Assembly (NCBI GenBank): GCA_910577495.1
Contig: CAJTML010000019.1
Location: forward strand, 1 to 22,091
Origin: an uncultured Eggerthellaceae bacterium
GTDB taxonomy: Bacteria; Actinomycetota; Coriobacteriia; Coriobacteriales; Eggerthellaceae
Reading direction: 5' to 3'
Length of the DNA: 22,091 bases
In this document: one piece after another, positions 1 to 7,218 of the stretch
Position numbering within the stretch: position 1 is the stretch's first letter
Layout of the letters: every line of letters begins with the position of its first letter
Position numbers and translations under genes: made by a program
Notes under the pieces: generated by a model
Seen by the model: the letters and a program-made list of their open reading frames with translations, nothing else
The model's database searches: none
Told to the model about the DNA's origin: nothing

Positions 1-561
1 GAACAGCTCATGCAGCAAGATGCCATCATCGCTTTGAAGATGTGGGGCCATGACATGACCGAGGATCAGGGTTATCCGGCAACGCTGGTTGTGCCAGGCA
101 AGCCGGGCGCTGGTTGGGTGAAGTGGCTTGAGGATATTGAGCTGTTCTACATTGACGACAACGAGCCGTATGATCCCGAGGTACAAGGCTTTGACTATCG
201 TGATGACCTGCGCATCTTCTCGAACCCGGTAACGGGTCACCCCGTAACCTCAACGCTGTTCTGGATTAATGATGGCGACACCTACTCAATGGCTGACGGT
301 CCGGTTCACTTCCAGGGCTACAGCTGGGTGTGGGCGACCGAGGGTCGTGTGCTTGACACCATTAGCTTCAGCTTCGACTACGGCGTGACCTGGCAGACCG
401 TTGATGTTCCTGAGGACTTCGATCCGAATCAATGGACGGTTTGGGACTTTGATTGGGAGCCTCCAGCACCGGGCACCTACATCTTTAAGGTGAAGGCAAC
501 TGATAACGCTGGAGATGAGCAGCATTGGGAAGACAGCACGATCATTCGTGTGACGGAATAG
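1..561 (+). CDS. Sulfite-oxidase-family molybdopterin oxidoreductase, C-terminal part
   Basis: Partial gene: the frame is open to the first base of the window, so the N-terminus and the catalytic molybdopterin domain lie upstream. What is visible is the end of the Mo-cofactor oxidoreductase domain and the following immunoglobulin-like dimerisation domain. The stretch GYPATLVVPGKPGAGWVKWL matches the sulfite oxidase/YedY-like signature in which a Gly-Tyr-Pro-x-x-Leu-Val-Val-Pro-Gly turn precedes Val-Lys-Trp-Leu. The later part (SFDYGVTWQTV, PPAPGTYIFKVKATDNAG) fits the beta-sandwich dimerisation domain. Family knowledge: these enzymes are usually exported by Tat and oxidise or reduce small substrates at a single pterin Mo centre; the substrate here cannot be read. 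A small Cys-rich exported protein starts 19 bases after the stop and may be its partner. moeA and mogA, needed for its cofactor, lie about 10 kb downstream. Confidence 0.85.
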   Translation, partial: EQLMQQDAIIALKMWGHDMTEDQGYPATLVVPGKPGAGWVKWLEDIELFYIDDNEPYDPEVQGFDYRDDLRIFSNPVTGHPVTSTLFWINDGDTYSMADGPVHFQGYSWVWATEGRVLDTISFSFDYGVTWQTVDVPEDFDPNQWTVWDFDWEPPAPGTYIFKVKATDNAGDEQHWEDSTIIRVTE

Positions 562-580
562 GAAAGTGGGTGAAGTTAAG

Positions 581-1057
581 ATGACGCAAGCAAAGACTCT
601 TGTCAGCGCAGTAACCGGAACATCGCTTCTCCTGGCTGGATTGGGAATGACTGCTCCTCTTGTTGCGCCTGATCAACAAGCGTTCGCACAAGAAGAGGCT
701 GTTGCAAGTGAAGTTCAAACGGTAGCAACCGAAAAAGCAGTTGAGGGTACGTTTACGTATTCGCAAACTGAGACGACTTCAAATGATGCCATCAGTTCAG
801 TCTTTACGAAGGCGGCAGCCACACTCTGCCAGACCTTGCCGACGTATTGCGCGGCATGTGGCGGCATGATCCAAGTCACGGGTTTGGGCGGCTCATTTGA
901 CGCCACCGTGAGCGACATGGCTGGCGACGATGAGCAGGCAAGCAGCATCATGGCATGCTCATGCTCTTCAAATGTTGCTGGTGGCGGCGCAGTTGCTAAC
1001 GCTGGTGTATCTGGTGTTGGAATTGCTCAGGTAGCGTCTCTGGCGGGTGCTGCATAA
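581..1057 (+). CDS. Small exported cysteine-rich protein next to molybdoenzyme
   Basis: Unrecognised protein of 158 residues, translated from the ATG at 581. A GTG at 566 is in frame, but the only purine-rich sequence before it lies directly against the codon, so ATG is preferred. Residues 1-36 look like a Sec signal peptide: a Lys near the start, hydrophobic SAVTGTSLLLAGLGM and an AFA|QEE cleavage site. The mature part has an acidic, Thr-rich stretch, then five cysteines at 83, 90, 93, 126 and 128 (YCAACGG and ACSCSS), and a Gly/Ala-rich C-terminus. There is no CxxCH haem motif. The gene follows the molybdoenzyme closely and is probably cotranscribed, ending before the terminator at 1178. 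The cysteines could bind a metal or Fe-S centre or form disulfides, which would suit a redox partner or chaperone of the upstream enzyme. This is inference from position only. Confidence 0.7.
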   Translation: MTQAKTLVSAVTGTSLLLAGLGMTAPLVAPDQQAFAQEEAVASEVQTVATEKAVEGTFTYSQTETTSNDAISSVFTKAAATLCQTLPTYCAACGGMIQVTGLGGSFDATVSDMAGDDEQASSIMACSCSSNVAGGGAVANAGVSGVGIAQVASLAGAA

Positions 1058-1177
1058 GCACACAGCGGCGAAAGCAAGTAGGCTCGCATCCTGGATTGTT
1101 GTGGTCTCCCTCCCGAACGATCCGCATGCAAAGTTTGTTGGCTTGGCGCTACCAGGGATAACCTGACTATCCTTATT

Positions 1178-1216
1178 GCAAAGCTCGTCTGGTTTCAGGC
1201 GGGCTTTGCTTGTTTT
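1178..1216 (+). terminator. Strong Rho-independent terminator
   Basis: A 14-base-pair stem has arms at 1178-1191 and 1196-1209, a GTTT tetraloop and two G-U wobbles, and is followed by TTGTTTT. It ends the molybdoenzyme/Cys-rich protein unit and separates it from the acetyltransferase. A smaller hairpin (GGATA at 1156-1160 with TATCC at 1168-1172) lies just before it. Apart from these, the 220-base gap from 1058 shows nothing gene-like. Confidence 0.9.
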
Positions 1217-1222
1217 GGGCGC

Positions 1223-1228
1223 TACAAT
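1223..1228 (+). promoter_or_regulatory. Possible -10 box for the acetyltransferase gene
   Basis: TACAAT lies directly after the terminator and 49 bases before the GNAT start codon. No convincing -35 box exists 16-18 bases upstream, because that stretch is the terminator stem, so the call rests on the -10 hexamer and position alone. Confidence 0.35.
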
Positions 1229-1277
1229 AGGCAACATGCAAAGGACGAGACGAAGGGTAAGGCGAAGGAGAGGTCTC

Positions 1278-1829
1278 ATGCTGGAAGTTCGACGTGGTAC
1301 ACCCGAGGATTTTGATGCGGTTTTGGACTTTTATACGCAGATGATTGATCAAATGCGCGGAACTGAGTTTGATGTGTATTGGGAGCACGACGTACACCCG
1401 TCACATGAGTTGCTTCGCACCTCGCTGGAACAAGACCGCGTTTATCTGGGATATGCGCCGCAAGCCGCCGATGCGCAAGCTGCCCCTCAAGAAATTGCCT
1501 GTGCCATGATCGTCAATACCAGCGGTGCTGAAGGTTATGATCAGGCTCCGTGGGCAGTGGAGGTAAGTCCTGATGAGCTTGGCGTTTTGCACCTGGTGGC
1601 AACGCTGCCAAAATACCATGGTCAAGGATTTGCTCGCGCGCTGATCAATGAGGTCATTGCGCAAGAGCGTGCTCAGGGAAGCAAAGTGCTTCGCTTGGAC
1701 ACGTTTCCGTTTAATGTGCGCGGACGTGGCTTGTATGAGTCGGTCGGGTTTGAGCATCGCGGTGACTTCGCCATCAAGTATGCAACGCTTGGCGAAGCAG
1801 AGCTCTCTTTGTATGAGCTGATTTTGTAA
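1278..1829 (+). CDS. GNAT-family N-acetyltransferase
   Basis: A protein of 183 residues starting at ATG 1278, behind a clear ribosome site (AAGGAGAGG at 1265-1273). The frame stays open upstream to 1176, but that part runs through the terminator hairpin and is not believable coding sequence. The fold is recognisable. The N-terminal LEVRRGTPEDFDAVLDFY is the usual GNAT beginning. The acetyl-CoA-binding motif A is at VLHLVATLPKYHGQGFARAL, with Q/R-x-x-G-x-G/A satisfied by YHGQGFA. The C-terminal LYESVGFEHRGDF is the familiar GNAT ending. It presumably transfers an acetyl group from acetyl-CoA to a small molecule or protein amine in the cytoplasm; the substrate is not predictable. It appears to be a single-gene unit between a terminator and a toxin-antitoxin module. 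Confidence 0.88.
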   Translation: MLEVRRGTPEDFDAVLDFYTQMIDQMRGTEFDVYWEHDVHPSHELLRTSLEQDRVYLGYAPQAADAQAAPQEIACAMIVNTSGAEGYDQAPWAVEVSPDELGVLHLVATLPKYHGQGFARALINEVIAQERAQGSKVLRLDTFPFNVRGRGLYESVGFEHRGDFAIKYATLGEAELSLYELIL

Positions 1830-1877
1830 GAACCAGTTAAGAACTCACTTGTTTTGTAGTTGTTAGGAAATCTGCTG

Positions 1878-1905
1878 TTGTGCTCCTTTTGCGTCCAGTT
1901 ATAAT
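1878..1905 (+). promoter_or_regulatory. Promoter of the RelB-like/PIN module
   Basis: TTGTGC (1878-1883) and a perfect TATAAT (1900-1905) are separated by 16 bases. The -10 box directly abuts the palindromic operator, so a bound antitoxin would block initiation. Confidence 0.75.
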
Positions 1906-1922
1906 GTATTACGTGTAATACA
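1905..1922. promoter_or_regulatory. Perfect palindromic operator of the toxin-antitoxin module
   Basis: TGTATTACGTGTAATACA is a perfect inverted repeat with 8-base arms and a 2-base centre. It begins at the last base of the -10 box and covers the expected transcription start. The position is typical of autoregulation by a ribbon-helix-helix antitoxin, alone or with its toxin. Confidence 0.8.
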
Positions 1923-1950
1923 AATGATTTCTGCCCGAAAAGGAGAAAAC

Positions 1951-2235
1951 ATGGAATCAGTATTAACGGTGCGCATTGATGGCGATATGAAAGATAGAGC
2001 CTCGGAGGTTATGCGGAGGGAAGGGTATACTCCATCATCTGCAGTGCGAAGTATGTTTGATTACATTGTTAAGCACGACGCTATGCCGTTTTCTCAAAAA
2101 ACAAAATTGAGTCAAGATGAGATGATTAGGCGCATTGCTGCTTTTGATAGCGTTCACACCAAACAACCTCTTACGTTAACGGACGAGGAGCTCCGAGACG
2201 AGCGCCTAAGGAGCAGGTATGGACTTGATGCTTGA
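1951..2235 (+). CDS. RelB/DinJ-like antitoxin
   Basis: A protein of 94 residues starting at ATG 1951, 5 bases after AAAAGGAG (1938-1945). An upstream in-frame ATG at 1924 is rejected because it falls at the expected transcription start, has no ribosome site and gives a non-conserved leader. The N-terminal half (SVLTVRIDGDMKDRASEVMRREGYTPSSAVRSMF, then DAMPF) follows the DinJ/RelB pattern: a beta strand, two helices of a ribbon-helix-helix DNA-binding domain, then the A-x-PF turn before the toxin-binding tail. It would neutralise the toxin encoded directly downstream, whose start codon lies inside this gene (17-base overlap), and repress its own promoter through the palindrome at 1905-1922. 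The DNA is more AT-rich than that of neighbouring housekeeping genes. Confidence 0.85.
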   Translation: MESVLTVRIDGDMKDRASEVMRREGYTPSSAVRSMFDYIVKHDAMPFSQKTKLSQDEMIRRIAAFDSVHTKQPLTLTDEELRDERLRSRYGLDA

Positions 2236-2662
2236 TGTAAACATTGTTATTGATCATATTGCCCGAAGGGAACCGTTTTATGAACTGTCTCGACGCGTGT
2301 GTCTTCTCGGGGTAGTTCAGGAAGCGAATACTTACATAAGCGTCAACATGTTGACTGATCTCTACTATGTTCTCAAGAAGGACTTTGGTGGTGTCCTTGC
2401 ACAGCAACTGATTGAGGAAAACCTTTCGTTTTTGCAGGTGGTTGGGATTTCTCCTGAGGATGCACAGCGTGCGCTTCAACAACGATGGACTGATTTCGAG
2501 GATTGCATGGTAGCGCAGTGTGCTCAGAAGGTTAAAGCCGACTATATTGTCACGCGAAACGTTAAAGATTTTCAACGCTCAACGGTAGAGGCGGTAACTC
2601 CTGAACAGCTTTTTGAGATATTAAAAAACCAGGGTTTTGAATACGAGGAGATTCCCTGGTAA
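2219..2662 (+). CDS. PIN-domain toxin (VapC-like ribonuclease)
   Basis: A protein of 147 residues. ATG 2219 is chosen because AAGGAG (2208-2213) sits 5 bases before it; ATG 2228 is a possible later start. It overlaps the antitoxin gene by 17 bases, so translation is probably coupled. The PIN fold is clear. MLDVNIVID carries the first acidic residue (Asp6). TDFEDCMVAQCA carries Glu94 and Asp95. DYIVTRNVKDF is the terminal strand and loop, with Asp117. Together these acidic residues would hold Mg2+/Mn2+ for RNA cleavage. The usual partner of DinJ/RelB antitoxins is a RelE/YafQ-type toxin, so this is a hybrid pairing, though such pairs occur in gut actinobacteria and Firmicutes. The RNA target is unknown. 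Confidence 0.87.
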   Translation: MDLMLDVNIVIDHIARREPFYELSRRVCLLGVVQEANTYISVNMLTDLYYVLKKDFGGVLAQQLIEENLSFLQVVGISPEDAQRALQQRWTDFEDCMVAQCAQKVKADYIVTRNVKDFQRSTVEAVTPEQLFEILKNQGFEYEEIPW

Positions 2663-2667
2663 CCCTA

Positions 2668-2714
2668 AAACAATTCGCTGTACCGAAAAGCGTTAGAAAC
2701 AATTCCGTTTTACG
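2668..2714. repeat. Short direct and inverted repeats upstream of glnN
   Basis: AAACAATTC occurs at 2668-2676 and again at 2697-2705. The second copy is part of an imperfect inverted repeat (CGTTAGAAAC, AATTCC, GTTTTACG; 2691-2714). It lies about 85 bases before the glnN start and could be a nitrogen-regulator site, but it matches no consensus I know well. No convincing -10/-35 pair was found for glnN. Confidence 0.3.
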
Positions 2715-2796
2715 CTGTGATCAGCGGAGTAAGTGCTGAGTCGTGGTAAGGTATGCGGATACCGCAAAACGCCACATTGCAAAGGGGAAAACTTTC

Positions 2797-4887
2797 ATGG
2801 CGAATGTCTCAGAAATCTATGGTTCAGAGGTTTTTAATGAGCACACAATGCAGGAGCATCTTCCTTCTGCAACCTATAAAAGCTTGCTCAAAACCATTAA
2901 AGAGGGACAACCCCTTGATCCTGAAGTAGCCAACGTTGTAGCTCACGCTATGAAAGAGTGGGCAATTGAAAAAGGCGCTACGCACTATACGCACTGGTTC
3001 CAGCCGCTTTCAGGTATTACCTCTGAAAAGCATGATGGCTTTTTGGATCCGAAAAGTGACGGCCGCGCCATCATGAGCTTCTCGGGCAAAGAGCTTATTC
3101 AAGGTGAGCCTGATGCCTCAAGCTTCCCTTCAGGTGGCTTGCGTGCAACGTTTGAAGCCCGCGGCTATACCGCATGGGATCCCACCAGCTACGCCTTCAT
3201 CAAAGATGAAGTGCTTTGTATTCCAACGGCGTTTTGCAGCTATACCGGCGAGGCGCTGGATAAAAAGACGCCGCTGCTGCGTTCTATGAAAGCCATTGAA
3301 GAGCAGGCGAACCGCGTTTTGGCGCTTTTTGGCGAACCTAAGCAGCGCATTGTTACCACAGTTGGCGCTGAGCAGGAATACTTCTTGGTTTCTGAGGCCG
3401 ATTACGCGAAGCGTCAAGACCTCATGCTTTGCAACCGTACGCTGTTCGGTTATGCGCCGTGCAAGGGTCAAGAACTTGAAGAGCATTACTTTGGTTCCAT
3501 TCGTCCCACAGTGAATGAGTTTATGAAAGAGCTGGACACGGAGCTGTGGAAGCTTGGCGTGCCCGCACGCACGAAGCACAATGAGGTGGCGCCAGCACAG
3601 CATGAGTTGGCGCCTATCTTCTCAAACACTAACCGTGCAATTGATGAGAACCTCCTCACCATGGAAAAGATGCGCCTGCTGGCAAGCCATCATGGCCTGG
3701 TGTGTCTGCTGCATGAAAAGCCCTTTGAAGGCATCAATGGTTCAGGTAAACACAATAACTGGTCCATTGCTACTGATAAGACCAACCTACTAGACCCTGG
3801 TGAGAGCCCGATTGATAACCTTCGCTTCTTAGTGTTTTTGACGGGTGTTATTCAAGCAGTTGATGATTACCAAGAGCTTTTGCGCATGTCCGTTGCTTCT
3901 GCTGGCAACGACCATCGCCTTGGTGCTCATGAAGCGCCGCCGGCTATCATCTCAATGTTTCTTGGTGATGAGCTGGGCGAAGTGGTGGATGCGCTCATTG
4001 ACGAGCACGATTACACCTCTGCTGAGCGTGTGTCAGTTGACCTGGGTGTGGACGTGTTGCCGAACTTCTTAAAGGACAACACCGACCGTAACCGTACCAG
4101 CCCCTTTGCCTTTACGGGCAACAAGTTTGAGTTCCGTATGCCGGGCTCTGCAGTCAACCTGTCTGACTGCAAGATGATCTTAAATACTGCCATGGCGAAG
4201 AGCTTGAGTGATTTTGCTGACGCTATGGAGCAGGTGCCTGCTGAAGAGTTTGAGGCGCGCGCTATTGATTACATTAAAGCCATGCTGACGAAGCATCAGC
4301 GCATTATCTTCAACGGGGATGGCTACGCTGAAGAGTGGGTTGAAGAAGCAAAACGCAGGGGTCTTGCCAATCATCTCACCACCGCAGAAGCGCTGCCGTG
4401 TTTTGTGGACCCTAAGAGTATTGAGCTTTTTGAGCGCTTTGGCGTGCTTTCTGAAACCGAGGTTCGCAGCCGCTATGAAGTGAAGCTTGAGAAGTACACG
4501 AAGCTACTCAATATTGAAGTGCGCACGATGAAGCGCATGGTGCTTCGCCAATTTATTCCGGCTATTACGGCGTATGCAACTGATGTTGCGCAAAACATTA
4601 ATGCGGTCATGCAAGTCAGTGCCGATGCTCCAGTCGCACAGCAAAAAGGCCTGCTCAATCAGCTGCTTGAGGGTTTGCAGACCATCAATGAGGCGCTGGA
4701 GGATTTGCGAAGCGCACATAGGCAGGCCGAAGTCATTGAAGACGGTCAGGAACGCGCAAACGTCTACGCGGCCGAGATTGTGCCGCGCATGGATGCGCTG
4801 CGTCGCTCGGTGGACGCCATGGAAGTTATCGTGGATCGCAAGTATTGGCCGATGCCGACCTACAACGAGATGCTGTTCTACGTCTAA
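2797..4887 (+). CDS. glnN: Glutamine synthetase type III
   Basis: A protein of 696 residues, the usual size of GSIII (about 700-730). ATG 2797 is preferred: AAAGGGG lies about 10 bases upstream, and the product begins MANVSEIYGSEVFNEHTM as in the family, whereas the frame extending back to 2743 has no ribosome site. It makes glutamine from glutamate, ammonia and ATP in the cytoplasm. GSIII landmarks are THYTHWFQPLSG near the N-terminus, GAEQEYFLV (around residue 190, metal-binding glutamates), APAQHELAPIF, the NGSGKHNNWS loop (around residue 313) and FEFRMPGSA (around residue 446). The C-terminal third is helical, with many Glu, Gln and Arg residues, as is normal for type III. It stands alone, converging on the sensor-kinase gene with only 22 bases between, and no hairpin terminator was found there. 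Regulation by nitrogen is expected from the family but is not shown by the sequence. Confidence 0.96.
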   Translation: MANVSEIYGSEVFNEHTMQEHLPSATYKSLLKTIKEGQPLDPEVANVVAHAMKEWAIEKGATHYTHWFQPLSGITSEKHDGFLDPKSDGRAIMSFSGKELIQGEPDASSFPSGGLRATFEARGYTAWDPTSYAFIKDEVLCIPTAFCSYTGEALDKKTPLLRSMKAIEEQANRVLALFGEPKQRIVTTVGAEQEYFLVSEADYAKRQDLMLCNRTLFGYAPCKGQELEEHYFGSIRPTVNEFMKELDTELWKLGVPARTKHNEVAPAQHELAPIFSNTNRAIDENLLTMEKMRLLASHHGLVCLLHEKPFEGINGSGKHNNWSIATDKTNLLDPGESPIDNLRFLVFLTGVIQAVDDYQELLRMSVASAGNDHRLGAHEAPPAIISMFLGDELGEVVDALIDEHDYTSAERVSVDLGVDVLPNFLKDNTDRNRTSPFAFTGNKFEFRMPGSAVNLSDCKMILNTAMAKSLSDFADAMEQVPAEEFEARAIDYIKAMLTKHQRIIFNGDGYAEEWVEEAKRRGLANHLTTAEALPCFVDPKSIELFERFGVLSETEVRSRYEVKLEKYTKLLNIEVRTMKRMVLRQFIPAITAYATDVAQNINAVMQVSADAPVAQQKGLLNQLLEGLQTINEALEDLRSAHRQAEVIEDGQERANVYAAEIVPRMDALRRSVDAMEVIVDRKYWPMPTYNEMLFYV

Positions 4888-4909
4888 GCAGGTTTTCGCT
4901 GATCAGCCT

Positions 4910-6247
4910 TTAGAGAGCAAGTGGTAAGGTGAGCGTGAAGGTGGTTCCTTCGCGCTCATTGCTTTTTGCGGCCAGCGTTCCTTTGTGCTCTTGCGCGATG
5001 GAGTGCGCAATGGCAAGTCCTAGACCGTGACCCCCGACATCGCGGGTGCGCGCTTTGTCGGCGCGGTAAAAGCGGTCGAAAATATGCGGCAGATCTTCTG
5101 GGGCAATGACGGTACCGGTGTTGTGTACGACCAGCTTGGCGTTGCGACCAGATTTGGTAAGGGAAACCGAAATAAGCTGTCCTGCCTGGGTATATTTGCA
5201 GGCGTTATCAATGAGGGTGGCCACCACGCGACGCAGGCGAACCAGGTTGCCGTTTACGGTAAGCTCAGGCTCAACGGTGCTGGTCAGATTAATATCGCGC
5301 TCGAAGGCGATGGACTCAAACTGCAGTAGTTCGCCTTCTACGAGGTCTGAGAAATCAAGCACCTCTGAAGCAGTTTCGGCTAAGGCAATGGTACTGCTTG
5401 TGGTTTGTTCTTCGTCAAGTTTAGCCAAAAGTAGCAGGTCATTGACGAGTGCTTGCATGTGCTGTGCCTCGTGTTGGGTACTATCAATCCACTGGGTCTG
5501 GCTGGCGATAGGCTTTTCTGGGTGCTCAAGCAAGATGGAAGTGTTCGCCAAAATGACCGTTAAGGGTGTCTTGAGGTCATGGGAGGCATCGGCCACGAAT
5601 TGGCGCTGTTGCTGCCAGGCGCTTGCTACGGGTTTGAGTGCCCAGCGGGCGAAAAAGATGTTAATAACCAACAAGATGACCAGCGCTAACACTGATGCTC
5701 CCGCAAGGTAGAGCGCAAGCGAATGCCAGGTGTTGACATAGCTTAGATCGGTAAAGGCTACATACGTAGTATCGTTGATAACGCGCTTTTCGTATACGAG
5801 CGAAAGGTTAGGAAGCTGGCCAAATCCAGGGGGAACAATAAGTGTTTCTTGAGCAGCTTGTGCAAGAACATCGCTGGCAATGGTGGCGGTGGTTTTTGAA
5901 GGAACTTCTTGCAAGGAACCGTCAGGTTGCAAGATGAATGCGGCAACGGGAATCACAACGTCGCCTTTTTCGCCACCAATTTCAAGCGGCACCGGTCCTG
6001 TTTGGGCGGTGTTTTGGGACTCGTCGGGCTCGCCGGGTAGGGGCGGGAGCTCTTCGTCATCTTTTGGGCCGTGATCTTTCATACGCGGCTCTTCGGCGTG
6101 ATTGAGTGTGATGCTGAGCGAGCGTTCCACCTGCTCAAGAGAAGATTGGTAGTCCACAGAACAGATGACAATGCACAGCAGCAGCAACACGATTGCCACG
6201 CAGCTCATATTGAGTGCAATGAATTTGAGGCGAAGGCGTTTTAGCAT
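4910..6247 (-). CDS. Two-component sensor histidine kinase
   Basis: A membrane kinase of 445 residues. Transmembrane segments lie at about 9-30 and 178-199 and enclose an extracytoplasmic sensor domain of about 145 residues. That domain starts with a very acidic, proline-rich stretch (about 50-80, DDEELPPLPGEPDE). The cytoplasmic part has the H-box FVADASHDLKTPLTV with phospho-acceptor His223, the N-box LIDNACKYT (Asn348), HNTG, the F-box IFDRFYRAD and the G-box GGHGLGLAI (405-413). It autophosphorylates and passes phosphate to the regulator encoded directly upstream, whose stop codon lies inside this gene (7-base overlap), so the two are one operon. No HAMP domain is obvious between the second membrane segment and the H-box. 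The divergent VTC/DUF4956/beta-helix genes are the likely targets; the signal is unknown. Confidence 0.95.
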   Translation of the reverse strand: MLKRLRLKFIALNMSCVAIVLLLLCIVICSVDYQSSLEQVERSLSITLNHAEEPRMKDHGPKDDEELPPLPGEPDESQNTAQTGPVPLEIGGEKGDVVIPVAAFILQPDGSLQEVPSKTTATIASDVLAQAAQETLIVPPGFGQLPNLSLVYEKRVINDTTYVAFTDLSYVNTWHSLALYLAGASVLALVILLVINIFFARWALKPVASAWQQQRQFVADASHDLKTPLTVILANTSILLEHPEKPIASQTQWIDSTQHEAQHMQALVNDLLLLAKLDEEQTTSSTIALAETASEVLDFSDLVEGELLQFESIAFERDINLTSTVEPELTVNGNLVRLRRVVATLIDNACKYTQAGQLISVSLTKSGRNAKLVVHNTGTVIAPEDLPHIFDRFYRADKARTRDVGGHGLGLAIAHSIAQEHKGTLAAKSNEREGTTFTLTLPLAL

Positions 6248-6954
6248 AGCTCGGTGCTTTCTGCGACAGCGGTGTCCTCGGAGGTGGTGAGGCGGTAGCC
6301 TGTTTTGCGAAGGGTCTCAATGGTGCAGTTTGAGCCTAGAAAGCGAATCTTTTTGCGCAAAAACGAAACGTAGGCCTCCACGTTGTTGTCTTCAGCGTTT
6401 GAGTCAATACCCCAGACTTTTTCAATGAGCGTCTCTTTTGAAACCACGTATTCGGCGTTGGTGATGAGTACTTTTGCCAGCTCAAACTCTTTTTGTGACA
6501 AGTGGATGGTTTTGCGCGTGGCGTTGCAGGTGAGGTCATGACTTGCCAAAAACAACGTCAAGTCGCCCGCTTCAAGCTTTTCGAAAATCACTTCGCCTTG
6601 GCGACGCGTCAATGCGCGCAAGTGTGCCAACAGCTCAGCGGGGGCGAAGGGTTTGGTCATGTAGTCGTCAGCGCCACTATCAAGACCGGTGATTTTGTCG
6701 GGTACGGTATCGCGCGCGGTCAGTAACAGAATAGGGGTGTTAATTGAGCAACGACGCAGCGCAGAGGCTACCGAGAAGCCATCGCGTTTGGGGAGCATGA
6801 CATCTAAGATGATCACGTCGTAGGCATCGTATTTTGCGTAAGTGAGCCCTTCTTCGCCATCATGCACCATATCAACCTGGTAATGGTTTTCTTCCAAGAT
6901 ATGTTTCAGTGCTGAAGCTAATCGCACGTCATCTTCAACAATCAGAATGCGCAT
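6241..6954 (-). CDS. OmpR/PhoB-type response regulator
   Basis: A regulator of 237 residues. The start is the ATG at 6952-6954, giving the standard MRILIVEDD beginning; a 21-residue in-frame extension upstream is not family-like. The receiver domain (1-120) has the acidic pair Glu7/Asp8/Asp9, phospho-acceptor Asp51 (VIILDVMLPKRDG), Thr79 and Lys101 (MTKPF). The C-terminal winged helix (about 130-225) shows the OmpR-class pattern LSQKEFELAKVLITNAEYVVSKETLIEKVWG, then VEAYVSFLRKKI and IETLRKTGYRL. It is cotranscribed with the kinase gene. The intergenic region to the divergent operon carries a symmetric set of 11-bp-spaced half-sites, the spacing used by this class, so autoregulation and control of the divergent genes are both likely. 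Confidence 0.95.
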   Translation of the reverse strand: MRILIVEDDVRLASALKHILEENHYQVDMVHDGEEGLTYAKYDAYDVIILDVMLPKRDGFSVASALRRCSINTPILLLTARDTVPDKITGLDSGADDYMTKPFAPAELLAHLRALTRRQGEVIFEKLEAGDLTLFLASHDLTCNATRKTIHLSQKEFELAKVLITNAEYVVSKETLIEKVWGIDSNAEDNNVEAYVSFLRKKIRFLGSNCTIETLRKTGYRLTTSEDTAVAESTELC

Positions 6955-7017
6955 GAGATGCCTTTCATCAGGTATTACGATGGGCGAACGTGAGATTGGT
7001 TCGCCATTTTTATTCAT

Positions 7018-7023
7018 ATTGTA
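7018..7023 (-). promoter_or_regulatory. -10 box of the response-regulator/kinase operon
   Basis: TACAAT on the minus strand lies 64 bases before the regulator ATG. It is exactly 10 bases from the nearest TGAAA half-site, and no good -35 hexamer is present. That is the arrangement of PhoB-class activated promoters, where the regulator site takes the place of the -35 box. Confidence 0.6.
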
Positions 7024-7033
7024 CGCACAATGT

Positions 7034-7078
7034 TGAAAAGAACCTGAAAGAACGATTTCCCTTTCAGTGAAATTTCAG
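7034..7078. promoter_or_regulatory. Symmetric double operator, probable response-regulator binding sites
   Basis: Two direct repeats of TGAAA (7034 and 7045, 11 bases apart) are followed by two of TTTCA (7062 and 7073, also 11 apart). The four half-sites form an exact dyad centred between 7055 and 7056. OmpR/PhoB regulators bind head-to-tail on half-sites 11 bases apart, so each side could hold a dimer facing one of the two divergent promoters. A weak -10 for the plus-strand operon (TAGTAT at 7089 or TATAGC at 7092) lies 10-13 bases beyond the right-hand repeat. Confidence 0.65.
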
Positions 7079-7218
7079 GGTCGATTTTTAGTATAGCGTC
7101 GTGCGATTTGAGGCTGCAAGGTCGCACGCCGCCAAAGCCGCCAAGTAGAGGGCGCACTGCTTATTCAGAGTTAGAAATGCGGGAGAGGCAGTGCGCCAGA
7201 GAGAGACAGGCAAGCTAT

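Noticed and set aside
1924..1950. Upstream ATG as the start of the RelB-like antitoxin
   Set aside because: It lies at the expected transcription start, next to the operator, without a ribosome site, while ATG 1951 has an excellent one.
4898..4907. Palindrome GCTGATCAGC between glnN and the kinase gene as a terminator
   Set aside because: Only ten bases with no loop and no T tract; too small to terminate transcription.
5106..5711. Plus-strand open frame of 201 codons
   Set aside because: Lies antisense to the histidine kinase, whose catalytic motifs are intact; the Ser/Arg-rich product has no recognisable content.
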